A stretch of 39,305 nt of DNA from an uncultured Gammaproteobacteria bacterium (GCA_947259885.1 CAMYNW010000028.1:1-39305), one strand, 5' to 3'. Counted from the first letter of the stretch, positions 1-9,900 are shown. Notes: a model not told the origin generated them from the letters alone. Numbers and translations are program-made.

Positions 1-128
1 AGGTCGATTTTCTTCAGCCACTCTATTCGATATGCGTGCACGATGTGGATTGCAGCATAAATCGCAATCACATCATGAAAAAACAACGCTACCGCGTAGT
101 AGAAACCTAGATTAAGCCACTTAGGCAT
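1..128 (-). CDS. Partial membrane protein, N-terminal 42 codons (unrecognised)
   Basis: An open reading frame starts at an ATG (128-126) and runs off the left edge without a stop. The visible 42 residues begin MPKWLNLGFYYAVALFFHDV and contain one strongly hydrophobic stretch (about residues 5-30) followed by a basic segment, so the product is probably membrane-anchored. I do not recognise the family. It lies on the same strand as the polysaccharide genes to its right, and a canonical ops antitermination element sits 43 bases upstream of its start. It is therefore probably the first gene of an RfaH-type-controlled surface polysaccharide operon that continues outside the window. No clear Shine-Dalgarno is visible. 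The alternative is that this is a non-coding leader. Confidence 0.5.
   Translation of the reverse strand, partial: MPKWLNLGFYYAVALFFHDVIAIYAAIHIVHAYRIEWLKKID
84..96 (-). promoter_or_regulatory. Second ops-like element inside the partial CDS
   Basis: On the minus strand this reads CGCGGTAGCGTTG. It shares the uninterrupted ten bases GCGGTAGCGT with the E. coli ops element. It lies about 75 bases downstream of the canonical copy at 171-185, inside the start of the reading frame. It may be a second pause or recruitment site for the RfaH-like factor, or chance similarity within codons. Confidence 0.35.
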
Positions 129-170
129 TGCTAATTACTTTTTTCAATTTTTATCAGTATATAGCTGTTC

Positions 171-185
171 AGGCACGCTACCGCC
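171..185 (-). promoter_or_regulatory. Canonical ops element (RfaH recruitment site)
   Basis: The minus strand reads GGCGGTAGCGTGCCT here. The first 12 bases match the E. coli operon polarity suppressor (ops, JUMPstart) sequence that pauses RNA polymerase and recruits RfaH. It lies in the leader between the winged-helix regulator gene and the partial membrane-protein gene starting at 128. An RfaH-like gene at 1015-1527 in the same window supports the reading. The site implies processive antitermination of a long polysaccharide operon to the left. Confidence 0.88.
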
Positions 186-212
186 CTGCGAAGTTTTGAC
201 CCTCGCATAGCT

Positions 213-243
213 CCTTAAAAATATAGACTACGTGCCTGTAGTC
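213..243 (-). terminator. Possible weak terminator after the winged-helix gene
   Basis: Perfect 6-bp arms GACTAC and GTAGTC (226-231 and 238-243) enclose a 6-base loop. On the minus strand they are followed by a T-rich run (TATATTTTTAAGG). The position is 20 bases after the stop of the regulator gene and upstream of the ops element. It could separate the two operons or act as the attenuator that antitermination overcomes. The stem is short, so strength is doubtful. Confidence 0.4.
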
Positions 244-262
244 CTATAACCCTGGCTCGACG

Positions 263-892
263 TCAAGCGATGTTATGTTCCGCGCTAATTTTTTTACCTG
301 ACCACCCGGTTAAAATATCCGGAACAAAAATTTTCTCTTGGTCGAATACTGCTGCGGCAGTACGAAAACTTTTATCAGGTTGGATAAAGTCTGTTAACAC
401 GACTGCATCAATGGTTAGGTCGTCTGGCCAAGAATGGAAAACTGGAATCGAGAAGAATTCGTCATGTTCATTGTCAGGATCAAACACGCCGCAGATCTCC
501 ACCTGATTTTCCAATGACTTTAGAAATACGATTTCCGCCAGATCAGAGATGCCTACCAACATGATATGTTGGATTCCTTCAGCGCTGAATTTACGTAACA
601 TCTGATCACATGATTCCGCCGCTCGGCGGTAAAATGAGAAAGAATCCGAGATATAGCGCGTGGTCAATCGCATTTTCTCACTGAACCCGGTCGGGGTGAG
701 AAAGTAGATGTAGCGGTTAGCAGGGGCCTCACTTATCTTTATCCAGCCCTTGCGCACACAGCGTTTGATATATGAGTTCACCAACCCCAGTGCCACGCCG
801 GTGTGGCGTGCTAAATCTCGCTGACTTGCCCGGCCATTCTTTTCGATGGCGTTCAGAAGTTCGAGGGTGACTTCGTCTTCGGGCGTGTTCAT
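263..892 (-). CDS. Winged-helix transcriptional regulator of polysaccharide locus
   Basis: A 209-residue protein with an N-terminal winged helix-turn-helix (about residues 5-65 from ATG 892; the recognition-helix region includes ASQRDLARHTGVALGLVNSY). It resembles the MarR-like regulators often encoded beside exopolysaccharide genes. The C-terminal half (about 95-200) looks like a small Rossmann or CoA-binding-like sensor domain (IQHIMLVGISDLAEIVFLK, then GVFDPDN), as in wHTH regulators with a ligand-sensing tail. I chose the ATG at 892 rather than the in-frame TTG at 916 because the DNA-binding domain begins just after it. It is the last recognised gene of the manC-rfaH operon and may control this or the ops-led operon. 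The ligand is unknown. Confidence 0.8.
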   Translation of the reverse strand: MNTPEDEVTLELLNAIEKNGRASQRDLARHTGVALGLVNSYIKRCVRKGWIKISEAPANRYIYFLTPTGFSEKMRLTTRYISDSFSFYRRAAESCDQMLRKFSAEGIQHIMLVGISDLAEIVFLKSLENQVEICGVFDPDNEHDEFFSIPVFHSWPDDLTIDAVVLTDFIQPDKSFRTAAAVFDQEKIFVPDILTGWSGKKISAEHNIA

Positions 893-1014
893 GGCGTGAA
901 CGGTACCTGAACACAATGGCTAATGTCAATTAAATCAGTAACTTTTAGCGGGAAACTAACTAGAAATAGACATTTTAGGCTCGGTACTCAATGAGCCTCG
1001 GCTGATTTCTAGAT

Positions 1015-1527
1015 CTAGATAGATTTTAAGACTCTGGTCGGCACCCGCATAGGACGTTGGTGGCCTAGAAAATGCAGGAGAACAAGGGCGCGCTGTTTGC
1101 CTTCGAATTGCATGAACACTCCCTCCAGCCCTTTAAATGCACCATCTATCACCGCTATTGGCTCGTTTTTTTGGAATTCGTCAATAACAATCGCACGACT
1201 TTCAAACTCCTGCTCGTGCTCTCGCACATAGTCAATCAGTGAATCTGGCACCATTGAGGGATACATCCCAAACTTTACAAATCCGGAAACACCATAGGTC
1301 GATCTGATTGGTGACCAGTTGTCTTGTTGCGGATCCAGCTGGATAAAAAGATATCGAGGAAACAGCGATTCAATTCGGTATTCTCGCTTGCCCCTGCGTA
1401 TCCTCGGCACCCTTGCCAAGGGTCGATATACGGTATAACCCTGATTGAGTAGATTATACTGGGCGCGCTGATCCTGATTCGCTTTCGCTGTAAGCAGGTA
1501 CCAGCACTTTTTCGATGCAGCTTCCAA
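1015..1527 (-). CDS. rfaH: RfaH-like transcription antitermination protein (NusG paralogue)
   Basis: A 170-residue NusG-family protein. The N-terminal NGN domain starts with CWYLLTAKANQDQRAQYNL, the RfaH-type opening. PRYLFIQLD (about residues 56-64) is the typical family segment, and the C-terminal third is a KOW-like region (IDGAFKGLEGVFMQFEGK). RfaH-type factors bind elongating RNA polymerase at ops elements and suppress pausing and Rho termination in long surface-polysaccharide operons. A canonical ops copy lies at 171-185. The start is a TTG immediately after the TGA of the dehydrogenase gene, suggesting translational coupling; no ATG or GTG is available near the conserved N-terminus. 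Another specialised NusG paralogue is possible, but the ops site favours RfaH. Confidence 0.88.
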   Translation of the reverse strand: MEAASKKCWYLLTAKANQDQRAQYNLLNQGYTVYRPLARVPRIRRGKREYRIESLFPRYLFIQLDPQQDNWSPIRSTYGVSGFVKFGMYPSMVPDSLIDYVREHEQEFESRAIVIDEFQKNEPIAVIDGAFKGLEGVFMQFEGKQRALVLLHFLGHQRPMRVPTRVLKSI

Positions 1528-2847
1528 TCAGGCAGGGACAATGTGTGGTGCAGGATCCATTGAATAACGTCCGCGCGTATCGACGATGATTTTTGCGTGT
1601 TTCCGAATCAGGTCATAGTCAAATCCGTCGTGATCGGTGGCAAGCAGCACCAGATCAAATTTTTTCAGAGCATCCGCGCTCAAATCGATACTTTGCATTT
1701 CGTAAAAATGCTCTCGCATTTTCGGAAACTCCGGCACATGGGGATCCGAATACTGGACATCAGCACCTTTCTGTAACAGCAGCTGTATTAGTACCGCAGA
1801 CGGAGACTCCCGCATGTCATCCACATTTTTCTTGTATGCAATACCTAACACCAGTACCCGCGAACCATTAATTGATTTGCCTGCAGCATTCAGGGCATCG
1901 TTCACCTTACCTATGACCCACTTTGGCATCGCCGTATTGACTTCACCTGCTAATTCGATAAAGCGGGTGTTGATATCAAACTCCCTGGCTTTCCATGTCA
2001 GGTAGAAAGGATCGATTGGAATACAGTGTCCGCCGAGCCCGGGGCCTGGATAATAAGGTGTAAAACCAAAAGGTTTTGTCTTGGCGGCGTCAATTACTTC
2101 GTGGATGTTAATTCCCATACCGTCCGCAACAATTTTCATTTCGTTGACCAGCCCGATGTTGACCGCTCTGTGGATGTTCTCAAGCAATTTCGTCATTTCG
2201 GCCACCTTTGTGGAGCTAACCGGCACCATCTGATCGATAGCCTGGCGATAAAGGGCCAGGCCCGCTTCCAGACAGGCCGCCGTGTGGCCACCACAAACCT
2301 TGGGAATACTGCGAGTTCCAAAATCAGGATTCCCCGGATCTTCTCTTTCCGGCGAGTACACCAGAAAGATACTTTCCCCAACTTTCAGTCCAGTGGACTC
2401 CAGGCGCGGTAGCAGCTGTTCTTCCGTAGTGCCCGGATAAGTAGTGCTTTCAAGTGATACCACCTGTCCAGGATGGAGATGCACAATCAGCGAATCAGTA
2501 GTGTCAGTGACAAAGCTGAGATCAGGTTCGCGATATCGGTTGAGTGGGGTGGGGACGCATAAGATGACCGCATCAACTGAATTAATTTCAGCGATGTCGT
2601 CGGTGGCGCGAAATCCCGCTGACACCGCCTGGGCCACAATCGCAGAATCGATATGTTCAATGTGACTTTGACCGGCATTCATTTTATCTACCTTTTCAGC
2701 ATCGATATCAAAGCCGATAACATGATATCCGGCTTCGCTATATCTCAGCGCCAGCGGTAGGCCAACGTATCCCATACCAACAATACCAATTATCGCACTG
2801 CGGTCATCCAGTTTCGAAATAAGTTGCGATAGCAATTGGTTGCTCAT
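1528..2847 (-). CDS. Nucleotide-sugar dehydrogenase (UDP-GlcNAc 6-dehydrogenase, WbpA-like)
   Basis: A 439-residue UDP-glucose/GDP-mannose dehydrogenase family enzyme. The N-terminal NAD-binding loop is GIVGMGYVG (residues 21-29). The catalytic cysteine is in GGHCIPIDP (Cys275), and the C-terminal UDP-binding region begins near [15 protein letters not shown]. The [12 protein letters not shown] motif and overall length fit the WbpA/WecC group, which oxidises UDP-GlcNAc to the uronate, more than UDP-glucose dehydrogenase. The exact substrate is inferred. It is nine bases downstream of the epimerase gene and abuts rfaH. Together with the epimerase it would supply a uronic acid building block for capsule or O-antigen. 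Confidence 0.88.
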   Translation of the reverse strand: MSNQLLSQLISKLDDRSAIIGIVGMGYVGLPLALRYSEAGYHVIGFDIDAEKVDKMNAGQSHIEHIDSAIVAQAVSAGFRATDDIAEINSVDAVILCVPTPLNRYREPDLSFVTDTTDSLIVHLHPGQVVSLESTTYPGTTEEQLLPRLESTGLKVGESIFLVYSPEREDPGNPDFGTRSIPKVCGGHTAACLEAGLALYRQAIDQMVPVSSTKVAEMTKLLENIHRAVNIGLVNEMKIVADGMGINIHEVIDAAKTKPFGFTPYYPGPGLGGHCIPIDPFYLTWKAREFDINTRFIELAGEVNTAMPKWVIGKVNDALNAAGKSINGSRVLVLGIAYKKNVDDMRESPSAVLIQLLLQKGADVQYSDPHVPEFPKMREHFYEMQSIDLSADALKKFDLVLLATDHDGFDYDLIRKHAKIIVDTRGRYSMDPAPHIVPA

Positions 2848-2856
2848 GATGATTAA

Positions 2857-3867
2857 TTATCCAACCTGGTAGTAATCTCTGTACCATTTACAAAACAGTG
2901 TTAGACCAGTACGAATATCGGTCGAGGGTTTGTATCCAGTCAGTGCACTAAGTTTATCCACGTTAGCGTGGGTTGCCATGACGTCCCCGTCTTGCATGGG
3001 GAGCATATTGTATTTTGCTTTGACTCCCAGGCATTGCTCTAGTGTTTCAATATAGTCCATCAGTGGAACACGTTCTCCATTTCCAATATTTAACACCCGG
3101 AAGGGCGCATTGCTAAGTGCAGGGGTGGGATTGGAGGAATCAAAACCAGGCGAAGCTTCTGCAGGCTGATCCATCACCCGCATTACCCCTTCTACAATAT
3201 CATCTATGTAAGTAAAATCCCGGGTCAACTGTCCATTGTTGTATACCGGGATAGGCTCTCCTGCCAGCATCATGCGCGTGAATTTAAAAAATGCCATATC
3301 AGGTCGGCCCCAGGGGCCGTAGACTGTAAAAAAGCGTAAACCAGTGCATGGAATTCTGTACAGGTGTGCATAGGTATGCGCCATCAGCTCATTTGCTTTT
3401 TTGGTGGCCGCATAGAGTGAGACCGGGTGGTCTACCGGGTCATCTTCGCTGAACGGTAGTTGAGTATTGCCACCATAAACCGAACTGCTGGATGCGTATA
3501 TCAGATGCCCTATCTGGTTATGACGACATCCTTCGAGAATATTACCAAATCCTACAAGATTAGAATCTATATAGACGGCCGGGTTTTCCAGGGAATACCT
3601 GACGCCCGCCTGGGCCGCCATATTTACCACTGCGTCAAAGTGTGTATCCTGAAACAACGAGGCGATTGCTTCTCTATCCGTGATATCAATCTGCTTGAAC
3701 TGAAATCGATCGTGTTCCTCTAGTCTTCGAAGGCGCGCTTGCTTCAAACTGACTTCATAGTATTCGTTAAGGTTATCAATGGCATATACCTGATCGCCAC
3801 GCTGTAACAGGCGATGTGCCAGTGCAGCGCCAATGAATCCGGCGCCTCCAGTGATCAATACATGCAA
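2857..3867 (-). CDS. NAD-dependent epimerase, UDP-glucuronate 4-epimerase-like
   Basis: A 336-residue extended short-chain dehydrogenase/epimerase. The nucleotide-binding loop is GGAGFIG (7-13). The catalytic serine region is YASSSSVYG and the tyrosine-lysine pair lies in SLYAATKKANE. The segment FFTVYGPWGRPDMA is characteristic of UDP-glucuronate 4-epimerases (GalAE/LspL), giving UDP-galacturonate. Because the next gene is a UDP-GlcNAc-type dehydrogenase, the substrate could instead be an N-acetylated uronate; sequence alone does not decide. It lies between manC and the dehydrogenase gene on the same strand and is part of nucleotide-sugar supply. Confidence 0.88.
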   Translation of the reverse strand: MHVLITGGAGFIGAALAHRLLQRGDQVYAIDNLNEYYEVSLKQARLRRLEEHDRFQFKQIDITDREAIASLFQDTHFDAVVNMAAQAGVRYSLENPAVYIDSNLVGFGNILEGCRHNQIGHLIYASSSSVYGGNTQLPFSEDDPVDHPVSLYAATKKANELMAHTYAHLYRIPCTGLRFFTVYGPWGRPDMAFFKFTRMMLAGEPIPVYNNGQLTRDFTYIDDIVEGVMRVMDQPAEASPGFDSSNPTPALSNAPFRVLNIGNGERVPLMDYIETLEQCLGVKAKYNMLPMQDGDVMATHANVDKLSALTGYKPSTDIRTGLTLFCKWYRDYYQVG

Positions 3868-3925
3868 AATCTAATTCCTTTCGGTGCGCAAGTCGAAATA
3901 TTAAGCAACATCGAGTATTGTATTT

Positions 3926-5359
3926 TTAACTGCGCCCGTATTGGTCATCAAAGCGCACAATGTCGTCTTCACCAAGATAAGAGCCGGATTGAACCTCTAT
4001 AATTTCCAGAGGTAATTTACCGGGATTCTTTAGTCGGTGTTTTTCCCCAAGAGGTATGTAGGCGGCTTCATTTTCCGACAACATAAAAGTCTTGTCGCCA
4101 CAGGTGACCTCGGCGGTACCGGAAACCACAATCCAGTGTTCTGCCCGGTGAAAGTGTTTCTGCATAGAGATTTGCTCGCCACTTTTCACCATGATGCGTT
4201 TTACCTGGAACCGGTCTCCATCATCGAGGCAGTCATAATTGCCCCACGGTCTGAAGGCTTTTCGATGTAATTCAACCTCCGGGCGACCCAGCTGCTTGAG
4301 CCGCTCAACCACAATTTTAATATCCTGGTCGTGTTGTTTCGATGTCACAAGCAGCCCATCATGGGTTTCAACGATAATCAGATCATCTACCCCCAGAGCG
4401 GCGACGAGTTTGTTTTCAGAATGGATATAACTGTTGTTTACGGACTCCAGTAGAACATCCCCCTGGGTGACGTTGCCATTGCTGTCTTTTTCCCCGGACT
4501 CCCATAAAGAAGTCCAAGACCCGACATCGCTCCATCCAACATCCAGGGGAACAACCTTTACCCTGTCAGAGCGTTCCATTACCGCGTAGTCAACTGAAAT
4601 ATTAGGGCACTGTTCATAGGCGGGCTTGTCGAGGCGCAGAAAGTCGAGGTCTTCGGTCGCTGCAGCTAGTGCTGCTGTGGCGTGCGCAGTAACTTCCGGG
4701 CAGTGCCGATCAAACTCTTGAAGACAGATTTCCGGTGTAAACATGAACATACCGCTATTCCAGTAGTAGTTGCCGTCAGCCAAGTAGGATTCGGCACTGG
4801 AAAGGTCGGGTTTTTCGATGAACTTTTCTACTGCCGCTATACCTCCCAAGCTTTCTTTTTCGGCAGCCTTAAGATACCCGTAGCCCGTTGCCGGTCGATC
4901 TGGCGCAATGCCAAAGGTGATCAGGGTTCCTTCTTCTGCAGTTTCACGGGCAAGCTCTACTGCATCAATAAATGCCGGGATGTCATGTATCAGGTGATCC
5001 GCAGGTAATACCAGCATCAGGTCGTTCTGCGGATCTCCATCTGCACTTAGCTGCGCTGCGGCGATGGCGATTGCGGGTCCTGTGTTTCGTGCGACAGGTT
5101 CAAGGATAATGGTGCGTCGGTCAATGCCTAATGCTTGCAGCTGTTCCGCCACCAGAAAACGGTGTTCTTCATTACATACCACCACCGGGTCGGCCATGCC
5201 GTCAATGCCGGCCAACCGCGTCAGCGTTTGCTGGAACAGACTATCGTCGCCCACGAGATTTATGAACTGCTTGGGACGCATTGCGCGTGACAGAGGCCAA
5301 AGTCTTGTGCCAGATCCTCCTGAAAGAATAACAGGTACGATCTGCTGCTTACTGGTCAT
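3926..5359 (-). CDS. manC: Mannose-1-phosphate guanylyltransferase / mannose-6-phosphate isomerase
   Basis: A 477-residue bifunctional ManC/AlgA/CpsB-type protein. The N-terminal nucleotidyltransferase has the signature GGSGTRLWPLSRAMRPKQF (residues 14-32). The C-terminal cupin isomerase domain begins RPWGNYDCLDDGDRF and carries the metal-site motif QKHFHRAEHW. It makes GDP-mannose for surface polysaccharide. The ATG at 5359 is preceded by a clear AGGAG. It is first in the leftward operon, with a leader of roughly 190 bases after a perfect TATAAT -10 box (5556-5561). Confidence 0.95.
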   Translation of the reverse strand: MTSKQQIVPVILSGGSGTRLWPLSRAMRPKQFINLVGDDSLFQQTLTRLAGIDGMADPVVVCNEEHRFLVAEQLQALGIDRRTIILEPVARNTGPAIAIAAAQLSADGDPQNDLMLVLPADHLIHDIPAFIDAVELARETAEEGTLITFGIAPDRPATGYGYLKAAEKESLGGIAAVEKFIEKPDLSSAESYLADGNYYWNSGMFMFTPEICLQEFDRHCPEVTAHATAALAAATEDLDFLRLDKPAYEQCPNISVDYAVMERSDRVKVVPLDVGWSDVGSWTSLWESGEKDSNGNVTQGDVLLESVNNSYIHSENKLVAALGVDDLIIVETHDGLLVTSKQHDQDIKIVVERLKQLGRPEVELHRKAFRPWGNYDCLDDGDRFQVKRIMVKSGEQISMQKHFHRAEHWIVVSGTAEVTCGDKTFMLSENEAAYIPLGEKHRLKNPGKLPLEIIEVQSGSYLGEDDIVRFDDQYGRS

Positions 5360-5396
5360 TTAAATCATTCTCCTGCTTACATCTATGATAAGTTTT

Positions 5397-5408
5397 TCGC
5401 TACCATCC
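5397..5408 (-). promoter_or_regulatory. Degenerate ops-like motif in manC leader
   Basis: The minus strand reads GGATGGTAGCGA, matching 9 of 12 positions of the ops consensus GGCGGTAGCGTG. It lies about 40 bases upstream of the manC start in a long untranslated leader, which is where JUMPstart elements are found. It is weaker than the copy at 171-185 and may not be functional. Confidence 0.35.
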
Positions 5409-5555
5409 GAATCATACTCCCTGCAAAATAGGTTTATATTTTATCAGGCTCTAACTCTTGCATTATGCAGCCGGTAACTGCCGCAGATTCTAGGTTTGAG
5501 AGCAGCAGTCCTTTGATGATAAGAGGCAGGAAACCGAAATCATTTTTATCGAAAC

Positions 5556-5561
5556 ATTATA
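5556..5561 (-). promoter_or_regulatory. -10 box of the manC operon
   Basis: A perfect TATAAT on the minus strand, about 195 bases upstream of manC. The matching -35 region is poor (CTGCTT at 17-base spacing), so an activator may be needed. The rest of 5360-5641, the divergent intergenic region, shows no further convincing element on the plus strand. Confidence 0.5.
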
Positions 5562-5641
5562 GCGTTAAATCTTCTAGAAAGCAGGCGCGCCGGGTACTGG
5601 TGCTGAACGAGTAAGCTCGGATTCGATCACGTTAAAACATT

Positions 5642-6811
5642 GTGCTTAAATTAAATTCATTGAATCTGGCAAAGGAAGATCAAAAGCCGACCGCGCATAC
5701 GATGAGAGCCAGAGTAATGATAGTGATCACCAAAGCGGATATTGGTGGTGCCCAGGTCCACGTTCTGCAAATCCTGCGTGAGCTTGGCAAAGAGTATGAA
5801 TTTATTCTGGTCACAGGCGAAGACGACTTCCTGACAAGACGGGCTCGTGATCTGGGAATCCAGGTGGTGATCTGTCAGCAGCTGGTGAGACGAATTCACC
5901 CGCCGAATGATCTTGCTGCGATCTGGCACTTGATCGTCCTGATTCGCCAATGTAAACCGACATTTATACACGCTCATTCTTTCAAAGCCGGCATTGTCGC
6001 CAGGCTGGCGGCAAAGTGGACGCGTGTACCTGCCGTTTTTACTGCACATGGTTGGGCCTTTACCCCTGGTGCACCCGCAGGCCAGCGGCTGTTGGGAGTG
6101 CTGGCAGAGTCCGTGCTCTGTCGACTATGCGCGGCTGTGATCACGATCTCAAAACACGACTACCTGCTGGCACGGAAGTGGCGGATCGGATCTTCTCAAC
6201 GCCGCTATCTGGTGCCCAATGCGGCAGAGTTCACGGGCGTGTCGGCAGATCCAGAAATTTCTCCGGTTAAACTGCTTTGTATCGGTCGTCTGACACCGGT
6301 CAAAAATCACAAGCTTTTGCTCGAGGCGATGCGTCAACTGCCTGAAGACGTGACCCTTACCATCGTAGGTGAAGGGGTCGAACAACCGGCACTGAGACGG
6401 CAACTGACTGATCTGTCTTTAACGCAGCGCGTGGACCTTGCAGGCGAGGTACTGAAAATCGAACCCTATCTAGAAGCTGCGCAGATTTTTGTCCTTAGTT
6501 CCAATTACGAAGGATTGCCGCTCAGCATTCTGGAGGCGATGAGTGCAGGATTGCCCGTAGTGTCGACTGACGTGGGCGGAATAAGTGAAGCAGTCATCCA
6601 TGGTGAAACCGGGTATTTAGTTCCCAGAGGGGATGAGCGGCAGCTGGCCGATAGGCTAAACACACTGATTACCGATCCCGGGCTCAGGTCTAAAATGGGT
6701 CAGTGCGGACGTCGTCATTACCAGAAGAATTTTATACTGCAGCGGTTTATCGATCAGATGGCGCAGGTGTATTTAAGGATGCCTCATAAAAGCTGGGCCA
6801 GCCTCGATTGA
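5642..6811 (+). CDS. Glycosyltransferase family 4 (group 1)
   Basis: Up to 389 residues with a two-domain GT-B architecture. The N-terminal acceptor domain contains TKADIGGAQVHV (a glycine-rich loop). The C-terminal donor domain has IGRLTPVKNHKLLLEAM, VGEG and the E-x7-E type motif in EGLPLSILEAM, followed by GLPVVSTDVGG. It should transfer a nucleotide-activated sugar to a lipid-linked or growing glycan on the cytoplasmic side. The start is uncertain: GTG 5642 gives a non-conserved extension, and ATG 5702 (MRARVMIVITK) fits the usual start of the fold better. Neither has a strong ribosome site. It is divergent from manC and is probably part of the same polysaccharide locus. The sugar specificity cannot be read from sequence. 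Confidence 0.9.
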   Translation: MLKLNSLNLAKEDQKPTAHTMRARVMIVITKADIGGAQVHVLQILRELGKEYEFILVTGEDDFLTRRARDLGIQVVICQQLVRRIHPPNDLAAIWHLIVLIRQCKPTFIHAHSFKAGIVARLAAKWTRVPAVFTAHGWAFTPGAPAGQRLLGVLAESVLCRLCAAVITISKHDYLLARKWRIGSSQRRYLVPNAAEFTGVSADPEISPVKLLCIGRLTPVKNHKLLLEAMRQLPEDVTLTIVGEGVEQPALRRQLTDLSLTQRVDLAGEVLKIEPYLEAAQIFVLSSNYEGLPLSILEAMSAGLPVVSTDVGGISEAVIHGETGYLVPRGDERQLADRLNTLITDPGLRSKMGQCGRRHYQKNFILQRFIDQMAQVYLRMPHKSWASLD

Positions 6812-6918
6812 TACCAAGCTTGAGCCAAATGGTTAATTGCTGCGACACGCCTTCAGGTATCAGATGACAATAGCTAGTGAAATTAAGTGATCGGACCAGT
6901 CCAGCATGAGCGCGATCG

Positions 6919-9900
6919 TTAATTCCCTCGTTTGGCGAGGGAAATTTTCCAGCTTTGATCCTCCAGAATTTTTTCTGCCGTAAAACCGTCGACCTGATCT
7001 GCTGGCGCTAATGACTGCGACAGGGTTTCTGCCATAATATATTCACGGTGAGTTTCGATCGCTTGTTCCACTAAACTAGTGCCGCTGATGCCCAAATCGA
7101 TTCGGTCGGATATTTCCAGGCGCGCGGATTTGCGCGCATCCTGCACCGAGCGGACGATTTCTCTTGCAATCCCTTCGAGCACCAACTCATCGGTCAAAGA
7201 GGTATCCAAGGCCACCATAAAGCCGTCCTCTCCTGCACAGGAATAGCCCTCAGCGGAGCTGGTCTGCACCTGGCAGTCTTCAGCTTCGAACTCGATTTCC
7301 TGATTTTCGATCTGCAGGCGGAATCGACGACCAGCGGCGATTTCCCCGGCAATCCAGCTTCCGTCCGCCTCACTTAGGGCTCGTTTGATTGCCGGCATCA
7401 TTTTTCCGTAACGTTTTCCAAGCCTGGGAAAATTAGGCTTGATCTTATAGCTCACCAGCTCGTTATCCGCGGAAACCAACTCTACTGCCTTTATATTCAG
7501 CTCTTCGAGAATCTGTCGGGTATGTTTTTCCACCGCGGCTCGCGCAGTTTCTGAAGGCACGCTGACCAGAACCCTGGACAAAGGCTGGCGTACTCGGATT
7601 CGACTGTGTTCACGCGCCGAGCGGCCCAGGCCGACCACCTGCTGCACGACATCCATTTCGTATACGAGACCCTGGTCGAGATAGTTTCCGTTCCAGCTCG
7701 GCCATTGCGTGAGATGAACGCTCTGCGGCTGTCCGGGCTGGGTCGCGACCAGGTTCTGATATATCTCTTCTGCGAGAAATGGCATGAACGGCGCGATGAT
7801 TCGATGAGTCAGGTTCAGACATTCGTACAAAGTCAGATAAGCAGCCTGCTTATCATCACCTGCTTCACTTTTCCAGAAACGACGTCGGTTCCGACGAACA
7901 TACCAATTGCTGAGCTGGTCGACCAGCTTTTCAATGGCCTCACCGGCTGTCTTGGCATCATAGTGGTCTAGGGCTTCACTAGCGGTTTTGACCGTCTGGT
8001 GTGCGAGCGCTAGCATCCATCTGTCGATTTCCGGGCGCTGTTCAACTGCCACTTCAGCGGTTGGGTCAAAATCATCGAGCCGGGCATATAGTATGAAGAA
8101 CGCGTAGGTGTTCCATAGGGTGTTGACGAATGAGGCTGCCACCTCACGAACGATGTCAACTGAAATACGTTTCTGCGCTTCCGGCGCAGTACGGGCAAGA
8201 AACAACCAACGCAATGAATCCACACCGACCGTATCAAAAACATCGTAGGGGTTTACGATATTGCCTTGTGACTTGGACATCTTTTTTCCCTTGGCGTCGA
8301 CAATATGACTCAAGCAGACGCAGTTCTTATAGGCAACGCTGTCCGACACCAGTGAGGCAATGGCATGCAGAGTGTAGAACCAGCCCCGGGTCTGATCGAT
8401 AGCCTCGCAGATATAATCTGCCGGAAAGTGATTTTCGAATGTTTCCTGATTCTCAAAAGGATAATGCCACTGTGCATAGGTCATGGCGCCGGAATCAAAC
8501 CAGCAGTCGATGACTTCGGGGACGCGGGTATAGGTTCGTCCCTCAAAATCAAACTTAACCTCGTCAATCTGTGGCCGATGCAGGTCTGTGGATTGCAACG
8601 ACTGACCCGCATACTCCTCAAGCTCCGCGATCGATCCGATACAGATAAAATCGCCATTACCGTCTGTCCAAACCGGCAGCGGTGTGCCCCAGAAACGTTC
8701 CCGTGACAGAGCCCAGTCAACGTTATTTTCCAGCCAGTTTCCAAATCGTCCTTCCTTGATCGTTTCCGGCACCCAGTTGATGGTGCGGTTCAGCTCGACC
8801 ATCCGGTCTTTTATTGCCGTTGTACGGATATACCAGGCTTCTTTGGCGTAGTAGATCAAAGGGTCTCCAGTGCGCCAACCAAATGGGTAGTTGTGGCGAG
8901 TGACCTCGTCTTTGAACATTAAACCCTGTTCTTTCAGCAGGCTAATGATAATCGGGTCGGCCTCCTTGAAAAACTTGCCTGCAACTGGGCTGACCTCGGC
9001 TTTGAAATATCCGTCCAGACCCACGCCATGAATAACAGGGAGGCCTTCTTTTTTACCCAGTTCCAGGTCATCGACTCCATATGCCGGTGCGGTATGCACG
9101 ATGCCAGTACCGTCTTCGGTGCTGACGAAATCTGCGGCCACGACGCGAAATGGATCGCCCGAGGTAATATCAAGATAATCAAACAGACGTTGGTAGCGGA
9201 TGCCGACAAGCTCACTGCCCTTGACCGTCTTAAGAATCTTGTAGTCTTGTTCTGCAAACAGTGTTTCGACTCGGGTGCTGGCGGTAATAAGAGTCTCTTC
9301 CCCAGTCTGAACGAAGTCGTAGTCGATATCTTTTCCAACTGCCAGCAGCATATTAGAAGGTAAAGTCCATGGCGTCGTGGTCCATACAAGAAAATACAAA
9401 GATTGCTCATCAGCGATTGGAAAGCGCACGGTAATGGACGGATCCTCTACTTCCTTATAGCCCTGGGCCACCTCATGTGAAGACAAGGTGGCTCCAATTC
9501 GCGGGTCATAGGGAACGACTTTATTGCCTTTGTAGATTAGGCCCTTGTCCCAGATTATTTTTAGCAGATTCCAGACCGATTCAATGTACTTGTTATCTAG
9601 TGTGTAATAAGCCTGGTCGAGATTGACCCAGTAACCCATGCGCTTTGTCATGGCCTCCCAGTCACCAATATAAGTCATTACTGATTCTCGGCAACGACGA
9701 TTGAACTCTTCGATGCCTACCTGTTTCTCAATCTCCTTCTTATCAAAAATACCGAGTTGCTTTTCTATCTCATGTTCTACCGGCAATCCATGTGTGTCCC
9801 AACCCCCTTTTCTGGGCGCGTAGTAACCTTGCATTGTCTTGTATCGAGGATAAATATCTTTAAAAGACCGTGCTAAGACATGGTGAATTCCCGGTTTACC

